Shown here piece by piece: positions 1 through 5,997 of a stretch of 9,844 bases of DNA. The notes under the pieces were generated by a model. It was not told where the DNA came from and searched no databases. It saw only the letters and a list, made by a program, of their open reading frames with translations. Every line of letters begins with the position of its first letter. Within the stretch, counting starts at the first letter, position 1. Made by a program: the position numbers and the translations under genes. The stretch lies in contig PLDZ01000006.1 of the NCBI GenBank assembly GCA_003136295.1, positions 1-9,844 on the forward strand. Reading direction: 5' to 3'. Source of the stretch: Candidatus Dormiibacterota bacterium (GTDB lineage Bacteria; Chloroflexota; Dormibacteria; Aeolococcales; Aeolococcaceae).

Positions 1-658
1 CGGGCGCGCCGAGCTTGCTCTTGCCGGTGGTGAGCCGCACCCGGAGCCCCGCCACGTCGCCATTGGCGCGTTGCCAGCCCGCGGCCGCGCAGACGAGCGT
101 GAGCGACGAGGCATGGCGAAGCGGCGCTGCGACCGGCGCCGGCGTGGCGATGACACAGATCGCGCCGCGCTTGGCCACCGCCTCGGCGAGGGCGGCGAGC
201 GCGTGCTCCCTGAGCGACGGCCGTGACTGCTCCCCACCGAGCGCCACGCCAACCCACGGCACGCCCGCGGTCACCAGGGCACGTGCCATGACCAGCCCCC
301 GCTCCCATCTCTCGGGGCCGGGTGAGATCACCAGGCAGGCGTCGAGGTCCGCTCCGAGGTCGGCGAGGAAACCGGGGTCGAGCGTGCCCGCAAGATCCAC
401 ATAGCCGGTGTCATGCGAGCGACTGGCCAGCGCGACCAGCGACTGCAGCAGCGTCAGCCGGCCCGAGGGCCCGCGTCCGGCTGCGGCGAGCAGGGTGACC
501 CGGCCGTGAGGAAGTCCGCCAGGGGTGAGCACGCCGTCGAGGACCGGCACCGCGGTGGACCATGCGCCTGGCTCCTCCGGCGTTCCGCCACGGCGAAGTG
601 CCTGGGGGCCGTAGCGGGATCGAAGTGTCGCCAGAGCGGCGGACAGGGAATCGGACAT
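1..658 (-). CDS. imuA: RecA-like ImuA-type SOS mutagenesis protein, 3' end off the window
   Basis: An uninterrupted minus-strand frame runs from an ATG at 658 to the window edge, giving 219 residues with the C-terminus missing. The layout is RecA-like: a TPGGLPHGRV stretch (about 46-54) precedes a P-loop position, and YVDLAGTLDPGF (about 86-97) matches the RecA strand and loop that carry Asp after YVD. The final visible stretch, RLTTGKSKLGAP, resembles the C-terminal core strand of RecA and ImuA. The P-loop reads GRGPSGRLT (61-69), so the catalytic Lys of RecA's GPESSGKTT is Arg67 here. ATP hydrolysis is therefore doubtful. ImuA family members are known as degenerate RecA homologues that work with ImuB and DnaE2 in translesion synthesis. 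GAGGAG lies 2 nt before the ATG, which is unusually close. The LexA box upstream supports an SOS role. If the assignment is right, the next gene to the left should be imuB. A generic RecA-like ATPase is the alternative. Confidence 0.7.
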   Translation of the reverse strand, partial: MSDSLSAALATLRSRYGPQALRRGGTPEEPGAWSTAVPVLDGVLTPGGLPHGRVTLLAAAGRGPSGRLTLLQSLVALASRSHDTGYVDLAGTLDPGFLADLGADLDACLVISPGPERWERGLVMARALVTAGVPWVGVALGGEQSRPSLREHALAALAEAVAKRGAICVIATPAPVAAPLRHASSLTLVCAAAGWQRANGDVAGLRVRLTTGKSKLGAP

Positions 659-723
659 CGCTCCTCACTGGAAAAGGCCGCCGCCTACTGGGACGGAGAG
701 CAGGAGCGCCGAGGCGGAACGTC

Positions 724-752
724 AGTGTAGCGAACAGATGTTCGACGCGCAA
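724..752 (-). promoter_or_regulatory. Sigma-70-type promoter of the imuA-like gene
   Basis: On the minus strand a -35-like TTGCGC (752-747) is followed by exactly 17 nt and a -10-like TACACT (729-724). Each is an imperfect match to consensus (3/6 and 4/6), but the spacing is ideal and the LexA box fills the spacer. Transcription would begin near 717, leaving a leader of about 60 nt before the ATG at 658. The promoter lies between the iminopeptidase stop codon and imuA, so imuA can be expressed independently of its upstream neighbour. Confidence 0.6.
731..744. promoter_or_regulatory. LexA-binding site (SOS box)
   Basis: CGAACAGATGTTCG is a perfect inverted repeat with arms CGAACA/TGTTCG and a 2-nt centre. 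It matches the CGAAC-N4-GTTCG operator known for LexA of Gram-positive bacteria (Bacillus, Mycobacterium). It sits about 72 bp upstream of the imuA-like start codon and inside the 17-nt promoter spacer, so bound LexA would block RNA polymerase. Confidence 0.85.
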
Positions 753-763
753 GCGCTGCCGCG

Positions 764-1717
764 TCACTCAGCCAGACGGATGAGCGCCTCGACGACGGCG
801 GACAGGAACGCCTCGCTGCCTCCGTGGCCCGTGTCATCGATGACGCGCAGGACGCTCGTGGTCCAGGCCTGAGAGAGTCGCCAGGCCGTTTCGAGCGGAC
901 CGCTGACGTCGTACCTGCCACTGATGAGTACGCCGGGAATCCCGTTCAGCAGCGGCGCCTCGCGGAGCAACTGGCCGTCGTCCAAGAAGGCAGCATGCCG
1001 CCAGTAGTGTGTGACCAGGCGGGCGAACCGGAGGCGGAACTCCGGGTCGGCATAACGCGGGCTGGGCTTGTGGTCCGGGGCGAGTGAGACGTGCGCGTCC
1101 TCCCAGGCGCACCACTCCTGAGCGGCGTGGTCGCGCACCGCGGGATCGGGATCGAACAGCAGCGTTGCGTAGGCGTCGACCAGCGGCAGGTGTTGCAGCG
1201 CGGGTGGCACTGCAGAGGAAAAGCGGTCCCACTCCCTGGGAAAGATGCGTCCGACATCGCGCGTGATCCACTCGACTTCGCGGCGCGAGGTCGTTGTCAC
1301 AAGCGCCAGGATCAGCGCGGTGACCCGCTCGGGATACGCCTCGGCATAGGCCAGGCCGAGCGTGCTTCCCCACGACATGCCGAGGACCGTCCAGCAGTCA
1401 ATTCCGAGATGCTCGCGGAGTCTCTCGATGTCGGCGATCAGGTAGGCCGTGGTATTGCTGCTCAGGTCGGCGTCGGGATCGCTCGCCGGCGGGCGGCTCC
1501 GCCCCGCACCGCGCTGGTCGAAGAGCACGGCATCGTAGATGTCCGGGTCGAAGAGCCGACGATGGTTGGGCCCGGAGCCGGATCCGGGTCCACCGTGCAG
1601 GAAGACGACCGGCTTGCCCTGCGGGTTGCCACAACGCTCCCAGTAGAGTTCGTGTCCGTCGCCAACAACCAGCGTGCCGCTGGCGTTGGGTTCAAGAGCT
1701 GGGAACATGCCCCGCAT
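764..1717 (-). CDS. pip: Proline iminopeptidase (peptidase family S33)
   Basis: This alpha/beta hydrolase of 317 residues is cytoplasmic in known relatives and removes N-terminal proline from peptides. The family marks are all present: HGGPGSG (41-47, oxyanion loop), DQRGAGRS (67-74), nucleophile Ser115 in GMSWGS, acid Asp270 in SGRYD and base His298 in DTGHGG. The catalytic triad is therefore complete and the length is normal for the family. The frame is open up to 1771, but the ATG at 1717 is preferred because GGAGG lies 8 nt before it, and the extra 18 residues would be unlike the family. It is transcribed away from the aldehyde dehydrogenase gene, with an 83-bp gap in which I could not identify a convincing promoter for either gene. 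The stop at 764 is followed by the SOS promoter of imuA, so the two minus-strand genes need not be co-regulated. A related S33 hydrolase acting on other amides is possible. Confidence 0.9.
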   Translation of the reverse strand: MRGMFPALEPNASGTLVVGDGHELYWERCGNPQGKPVVFLHGGPGSGSGPNHRRLFDPDIYDAVLFDQRGAGRSRPPASDPDADLSSNTTAYLIADIERLREHLGIDCWTVLGMSWGSTLGLAYAEAYPERVTALILALVTTTSRREVEWITRDVGRIFPREWDRFSSAVPPALQHLPLVDAYATLLFDPDPAVRDHAAQEWCAWEDAHVSLAPDHKPSPRYADPEFRLRFARLVTHYWRHAAFLDDGQLLREAPLLNGIPGVLISGRYDVSGPLETAWRLSQAWTTSVLRVIDDTGHGGSEAFLSAVVEALIRLAE

Positions 1718-1800
1718 GCCTCGCGCCTCCGATTCCGAATTGCACCGACCCGTCCATGGAACCATGAGCACGGACGATCACCGTCACAGGAGTCATTCGT

Positions 1801-3363
1801 ATGCCCGAGCAACTCGCCAGTTATGTCGCCGGCGCCTGGTACGTCGCCCCTGACGAAGGGACTGCGGTCGCCGATGCCGCGACCGGCGAAACGGTAGCGC
1901 GCGTCTCGAGCACCGGGCTCGACACCCGAGCGCTGGTCGACCATGCGCGCACGGTAGGTGGACCTGCTCTGCGCCGCCTGACGTTTCAGGAACGCGCCGC
2001 CGCGCTGAAGGAGCTGGCAACCTACCTCGACGCCAACAAGGCCGCGTATCACGAGCTGTCGCTCGCAACCGGCGCGACCCGGCGGGACGGCACCGGCGAC
2101 ATCGATGGCGGGATTGGCACCGTGTTCGTCTTCAGCAGCCGCGCCCGGCGCGAGTTGCCCGATGGGTATCTGCTGACCGACGGCGTCGTCGAACCGATCG
2201 GCAAGGGCGGCACGTTTGTGGGGCGGCATGTGTACACGCCGCTGCCCGGCGTCGCGCTGCAGGTCAACGCGTTCAACTTCCCGGTGTGGGGCATGCTCGA
2301 GAAGCTGGCTCCCGCGGTCCTCGCCGGCGTGCCGACCATCGTCAAACCGGCGACCCAGACCGCATATCTCACCGCCGCGGTGATGCGCGACATCATCGCC
2401 TCAGGCGCGCTCCCCGAAGGCGCCGTGCAGCTTGTATGCGGCGGCGCCGGCGACCTGCTCGATCATCTCGGCGGCGAGGACGTGATCGCGTTCACCGGGA
2501 GTGCAAGCACGGCGGCCGTGCTCCGCGGCAACGACGCGGTCACCCTGCGCGCGGCGCGATTCAACGCGGAGACCGACTCGCTCAACTGCTCGATCCTGGG
2601 ACCGGATGCCGTCGCGGGAACGCCGGAATTCGACCTCTACGTCAAGGAGATCGCTCGAGAGATCACCACCAAGGCAGGACAGCGATGCACGTGCATCCGC
2701 AGAGCACTCATCCCCGAACCGCTGCTCGATGACGTGATCGCCGGCGTGCGCGCGCGTCTCGACAAGGTTGTGGTCGGCAATCCGCGCAACGACACGGTCA
2801 CCATGGGCGCGCTCGTCAGCCTGCACCAGCGAGATGAGGTGCGCGGCGCAGCCGAAACACTGCGGCGCGCGTCGCAGGTCGTGTATGGCGATCCGGTGTC
2901 GGTCGACCCGGTGGACGCCGACCCGGAGCGCGGCGCGTTCATGGCGCCGGTGGTGCTCCTCTGCACGGACAGCGAACGCTCGGAGCCCCACGAGGTCGAG
3001 GCATTCGGTCCGGTGACAACGCTCATCCCGTACGGCGTGCCCGCTGAGGCCGGCGCGCTGGCGGCCCATGGCGGTGGCAGCCTGGTTGGCTCGATCGTCT
3101 CGTACGACCCCGACTTCATCCGCGACATGGTCGTGAGCGCGGCACCCCATCACGGCCGCCTGCTCGTCCTCGACCGCGACTGCGCTGGCGAATCGACCGG
3201 GCACGGCACGCCGATGCCGCAACTGGTTCACGGCGGTCCCGGTCGCGCCGGCGGCGGCGAGGAACTCGGCGGCATGCGCGCCGTCAAGCACTTCATGCAG
3301 CGGACGGCACTGGAGGGTTCGCCCGCGGCGATCGCCGCGCTGACCGGCACGTCAACGTCATGA
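1801..3363 (+). CDS. PaaZ/BoxD-type CoA-linked semialdehyde dehydrogenase (aldehyde dehydrogenase domain only)
   Basis: This NAD(P)-dependent aldehyde dehydrogenase has 520 residues. Visible motifs are NAFNFPVWG (156-164), the cofactor-site Lys182 in VKPAT, FTGS (231-234), general base Glu257 in NAETDSLN, nucleophile Cys296 in AGQRCTCIRR and EAFGPV (400-405). The sequence follows the N-terminal half of PaaZ, whose catalytic pair in E. coli is Glu256 and Cys295. PaaZ itself is about 680 residues and ends in a MaoC-type hydratase domain that opens oxepin-CoA. That domain is absent, and no MaoC gene is in the window. The length matches BoxD, the stand-alone 3,4-dehydroadipyl-CoA semialdehyde dehydrogenase of aerobic benzoate degradation. 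The substrate is probably a CoA-bound or ring-cleavage semialdehyde, but this is inference. AGGAG sits 8 nt before the ATG. It is the first of five plus-strand genes and is separated from the next by 72 bp. Confidence 0.85.
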   Translation: MPEQLASYVAGAWYVAPDEGTAVADAATGETVARVSSTGLDTRALVDHARTVGGPALRRLTFQERAAALKELATYLDANKAAYHELSLATGATRRDGTGDIDGGIGTVFVFSSRARRELPDGYLLTDGVVEPIGKGGTFVGRHVYTPLPGVALQVNAFNFPVWGMLEKLAPAVLAGVPTIVKPATQTAYLTAAVMRDIIASGALPEGAVQLVCGGAGDLLDHLGGEDVIAFTGSASTAAVLRGNDAVTLRAARFNAETDSLNCSILGPDAVAGTPEFDLYVKEIAREITTKAGQRCTCIRRALIPEPLLDDVIAGVRARLDKVVVGNPRNDTVTMGALVSLHQRDEVRGAAETLRRASQVVYGDPVSVDPVDADPERGAFMAPVVLLCTDSERSEPHEVEAFGPVTTLIPYGVPAEAGALAAHGGGSLVGSIVSYDPDFIRDMVVSAAPHHGRLLVLDRDCAGESTGHGTPMPQLVHGGPGRAGGGEELGGMRAVKHFMQRTALEGSPAAIAALTGTSTS

Positions 3364-3392
3364 CCGCGGGGCACGCACGGCGGCGCTGCCCG

Positions 3393-3398
3393 TAAACT
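3393..3398 (+). promoter_or_regulatory. Candidate -10 element for the SDR gene
   Basis: TAAACT lies 37 nt upstream of the GTG start of the dehydrogenase/epimerase-like gene, in the 72-bp gap after the aldehyde dehydrogenase. It is flanked by GCCCG and CGGGC 5-bp arms. No -35 is recognisable at 17 nt. It would allow the four downstream genes to be transcribed without the aldehyde dehydrogenase gene. Support is limited to the motif and its position. Confidence 0.3.
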
Positions 3399-3435
3399 CG
3401 CGGGCGAACGTCCCACCCGGGCGAGGAGGAACTGC

Positions 3436-4317
3436 GTGCGCGTTGCGGTGACCGGTGGCACCGGCTTCGTCGGCATCCACACCGTTCGTGCGCTCAAGGA
3501 AGCCGGGCACGAGGTGGTCATCGTGGCCCGCGGGACCACCCGCCGCCCGAAAGGCGACCGGGTCACGTTCGTCGAGACCGACGTGACCAACGCGCCCAAG
3601 CTTGCGGAGACCTTCGCCGGCTGCGACGCCGTCGTGCACCTCGTCGCGATCATCCAGGAGCGCGGCCGTCGGACCTTCGACCGGGTGAATCGCGAGGGCA
3701 CCGAACGAGTCATCGAGGCAGCGCAACGGGCCAACGTGGCGCATTTCGTGCACCAGGGCGCGCTCGGCGCCGACCCGGACCCGAGATATCCGTATCTGCT
3801 GAGCAAGTGGCAGGGTGAGCAGTCCGTTCGCGCGAGTGGCGTGCCCTACACCGGGTTGCGTCCTGGCCTCATCTTCGGCCCCGGCGACGGATTCTTCACG
3901 TTGCTCGCCCGGATGATGCGGATCAATCCGGTCGTCCCGATCGCCGGCGACGGCAGGACGCTGTTCCAGCCGATCTCGATCGGGGACGTGACCCGATGCA
4001 TCGTCCTCGCCCTTGAGCGCGGACCGGCAACGCTCGTCTACGAGATCGGTGGACCTGACCAGATGAGCTACGAAGACATCGTCCGCACCATCAAGACGGC
4101 GTTGGGCCTGCACCGCAAGATCGTCCACGTCCCGGTCCCGATGATGATGCCGCCGGCGTTCATCATGGAGAAGCTCCTCCGTCATCCGCCGGTGACCCGC
4201 GACCAGCTCCGAATGCTGGGTCGCAACAACATCACGCGCGTCGACTCGGTCCGCGTCGGATTCGGCTTTGACGCCGAGAGCTTTCCCGACAACTGCGACT
4301 ACCTTCAGGACTACTGA
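3436..4317 (+). CDS. NDUFA9-like atypical SDR-family NAD(P)-binding protein
   Basis: This protein has 293 residues and a Rossmann fold. The N-terminal nucleotide motif GGTGFVG (7-13) follows MRVAVT, there is an acidic turn at ETDV, VVHLVA forms the fourth strand, and YPYLLSK supplies the Tyr-x-x-x-Lys pair of short-chain dehydrogenases. GLRPGLIFGPGDGF and the later QPISIGDV stretch are typical of the NDUFA9-like, atypical extended SDR group. Members are often NADPH-binding proteins of unknown substrate, related to a respiratory complex I accessory subunit. No membrane segment is obvious. The GTG start has a strong AGGAGG 6 nt upstream. Its stop is 2 nt before the RidA start, so the two are probably co-translated. 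Its role in the catabolic unit is unknown; it could be a ketone or quinone reductase. Confidence 0.8.
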   Translation: MRVAVTGGTGFVGIHTVRALKEAGHEVVIVARGTTRRPKGDRVTFVETDVTNAPKLAETFAGCDAVVHLVAIIQERGRRTFDRVNREGTERVIEAAQRANVAHFVHQGALGADPDPRYPYLLSKWQGEQSVRASGVPYTGLRPGLIFGPGDGFFTLLARMMRINPVVPIAGDGRTLFQPISIGDVTRCIVLALERGPATLVYEIGGPDQMSYEDIVRTIKTALGLHRKIVHVPVPMMMPPAFIMEKLLRHPPVTRDQLRMLGRNNITRVDSVRVGFGFDAESFPDNCDYLQDY

Positions 4318-4319
4318 CC

Positions 4320-4787
4320 GTGAACGTCGACGATCGTCTCGCCGAGCTTCACATCGTCATTCCCGAGACCACCGCTCCCGTTGCCAACTACGTCACCGCG
4401 CGGCGGACGGGCGACCTGCTCTACCTTTCCGGTCACCTCGGCAAACGCGACGGCGCAGTGGTCGTGGGCAGGGTCGGCGACGATGTCGACACCGACACCG
4501 CGTATGACCTGGCTCGCCGCGCCGCCATCGATCTCCTCGGGACGGCACGCGCGGCGCTGGGCACCCTCGAGTCCGTCGCCGTCGTCAAGCTCACCGGCTT
4601 CGTGCAGAGTGGGCCGGCGTTCACCGAGCAGTCAGCCGTGATCAACGGCGCATCTGACCTGCTCGTGGCCGTTCTCGGCGCGGAGCGCGGCCGCCACGCC
4701 CGGAGCGCCATCGGTGTGGCACAGTTGCCGCTCGGCGCCGCGGTTGAGCTCGAGGCGATCTTCGAGGTCATCGGCGCACTGGCGTAG
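4320..4787 (+). CDS. RidA-family protein (YjgF/YER057c/UK114, cd02199-like)
   Basis: This 155-residue protein is longer than the classical RidA of about 130 residues and resembles the cd02199 branch. Typical stretches are APVANYV (19-25), GDLLYLSGH (31-39), VKLTGFV (89-95), VINGASDLL (107-115) and GRHARSAIGVAQLPLGAAVE (124-143). Arg128 in HARSAIG corresponds to the Arg that binds the substrate carboxylate in active RidA proteins, so deaminase function is plausible. RidA proteins hydrolyse enamine and imine intermediates, and some relatives are dedicated 2-aminomuconate deaminases. The GTG start is 2 nt after the previous stop, with no Shine-Dalgarno sequence visible, so translation probably depends on coupling. 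The position beside a ring-cleavage dioxygenase and an aminotransferase suggests handling of an imine or amino-muconate intermediate. Confidence 0.85.
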   Translation: MNVDDRLAELHIVIPETTAPVANYVTARRTGDLLYLSGHLGKRDGAVVVGRVGDDVDTDTAYDLARRAAIDLLGTARAALGTLESVAVVKLTGFVQSGPAFTEQSAVINGASDLLVAVLGAERGRHARSAIGVAQLPLGAAVELEAIFEVIGALA

Positions 4788-4810
4788 GGCTGAACCGCTA
4801 GGCTCTGAAC
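4785..4810 (+). repeat. Imperfect tandem repeat between the RidA and dioxygenase genes
   Basis: TAGGGCTGAAC (4785-4795) and TAGGCTCTGAAC (4799-4810) are near-copies separated by CGC. The first copy begins with the TAG stop codon of the RidA gene, and the second ends directly before the GTG start of the dioxygenase. The repeat makes up all of the intergenic spacer. Confidence 0.5.
4799..4804 (+). promoter_or_regulatory. Candidate -10 element for a leaderless dioxygenase transcript
   Basis: TAGGCT ends 6 nt before the GTG at 4811, the spacing expected if transcription starts on the start codon itself. The dioxygenase gene has no clear Shine-Dalgarno sequence, which fits leaderless translation. 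No -35 is visible. This is inference from position only. Confidence 0.3.
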
Positions 4811-5995
4811 GTGCGCCCGTACATGCGACTCGGCGACGTCCCCCCCAAGCGGCACATGCGCTTCGCGGATGACGGCCGCCTGGCGTACGAGGAGCTCTTC
4901 GGACGCGAGGGCTTCAGTGGACCGTCCTCGCTGCTCTATCACCGCCACATGCCCGAGGGCGCGCAGGACGTCAGCGAGGGCCCCGCCGACCTCATGACCC
5001 CCGAGCACGAGCAGGTGCACACCAACGCACACCTGAAGGGATTTGACCTTCCCCAGCAGGGCGACGTCATCACCGGCCGGCGCTGGCTCCTCGTCAACGA
5101 CGACGTGCACATCGGGCTCGTCGCCCCGGTGAGCGCACAGCAGGTGCTCTACGTCAACGGCTCTGCGGACGAGGTGCTCTTCGTGCACGCCGGTGGTGGC
5201 ACGCTGCACACGCAGTTCGGGCGCCAAGCCTTCAGACGGCACGACTACATCGTGATTCCGCGGGGCACGATCTACCGCATCGACTTCGACGACCTGACCG
5301 GCGTGCGGCTGCTCTGCATCGAGGTCACCGGGCTCGTGGATGTGCCGGATCGCTACCGCGCACGCAACGGCCAGCTCACCGAATTTGCTCCGTTCAGCGA
5401 GCGCGACTTTCACGGGCCCGACGCACTCGAGAGCACCAAGGAGGGCCCCGCGGAGATCTGGCTCAAGCGCTCCAACCATGTGAGCCGGTACGTGCTCGAC
5501 CACCATCCCTTCGACGTCATCGGATGGGACGGGACGATCTACCCGGTGACCTTCAACATCCACGACTTCGAACCGCGCGCCGGCCGTTTTCACGTGCCCC
5601 CGCCGATCCATCAGACGTTCCAGGCCACCAACCTGGTGATCTGCTCATTCGTGCCGCGCAAGCTCGACTGGGATCCCGAGGCGATCCATCTCCCGTATCA
5701 CCACAGCAACCTCGACTCGGATGAGGTGCTGTACTACGTTGAGGGCAACTACGCTGCACGGCGCGGCATCAGCCAGGGTTCATTCACACATCATGTCGGC
5801 GGGCTGCCGCATGGACCGCAACCGGGGGCACTCGAAGCGTCACTCGACCGCCCGCGCGAGACCGACGAGCTCGCCGTGATGGTCGATACCTTCCGGCCGT
5901 TGCACCGCACCGCGATCGCGCGTCAGATCTTCGATCGCGACTACCCATTCAGCTGGCACACCGGCGGCGTTTCCGGCACAACCAGCATCGCCTGA
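4811..5995 (+). CDS. hmgA: Homogentisate 1,2-dioxygenase (short bacterial form)
   Basis: This non-haem Fe(II) cupin dioxygenase has 394 residues. The known enzyme opens the ring of homogentisate to maleylacetoacetate in tyrosine and phenylalanine breakdown. The N-terminal YMRLGDVPPKRHMRF stretch and the later PPPIHQTFQ (263-271), LPYHHSN (294-300), DEVLYYVEGNY (304-314) and GLPHGP (331-336) are family blocks. Compared with human HGD iron ligands His335, Glu341 and His371, the candidates here are His298, Glu305 and His334, with a 1-residue insertion before the Glu. The human and Pseudomonas enzymes are about 430-445 residues; this is the shorter type. The GTG at 4811 keeps the conserved N-terminus; ATG at 4823 is the alternative. 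The stop is 2 nt before the aminotransferase start. The substrate could be another 2,5-dihydroxylated or amino-substituted ring acid, since no other homogentisate-pathway gene is present. Confidence 0.85.
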   Translation: MRPYMRLGDVPPKRHMRFADDGRLAYEELFGREGFSGPSSLLYHRHMPEGAQDVSEGPADLMTPEHEQVHTNAHLKGFDLPQQGDVITGRRWLLVNDDVHIGLVAPVSAQQVLYVNGSADEVLFVHAGGGTLHTQFGRQAFRRHDYIVIPRGTIYRIDFDDLTGVRLLCIEVTGLVDVPDRYRARNGQLTEFAPFSERDFHGPDALESTKEGPAEIWLKRSNHVSRYVLDHHPFDVIGWDGTIYPVTFNIHDFEPRAGRFHVPPPIHQTFQATNLVICSFVPRKLDWDPEAIHLPYHHSNLDSDEVLYYVEGNYAARRGISQGSFTHHVGGLPHGPQPGALEASLDRPRETDELAVMVDTFRPLHRTAIARQIFDRDYPFSWHTGGVSGTTSIA

Positions 5996-5997
5996 CC

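Noticed and set aside
15..404. Plus-strand reading frame at the left edge
   Set aside because: The minus strand encodes the RecA-like protein here with conserved motifs; the plus frame has low-complexity Ala/Arg/Ser content.
1718..1771. 18-residue N-terminal extension of the iminopeptidase
   Set aside because: GGAGG is correctly spaced for the ATG at 1717, and the extension is not like the family.
2401..3291. Minus-strand reading frame of 296 codons opposite the aldehyde dehydrogenase
   Set aside because: It is a shadow frame with composition driven by the sense gene and no family pattern.
1801..3363. Full-length bifunctional PaaZ
   Set aside because: The protein ends after the dehydrogenase domain; no MaoC hydratase domain follows in any frame.
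3388..3405. 5-bp inverted repeat GCCCG/CGGGC around TAAACT as an operator or terminator
   Set aside because: The arms are too short and GC-rich to separate from chance.
4433..5611. Long minus-strand reading frame of 392 codons opposite the dioxygenase gene
   Set aside because: The plus-strand dioxygenase has all its family blocks over the same bases; the antisense frame is open because of high GC and shows no recognisable domain.
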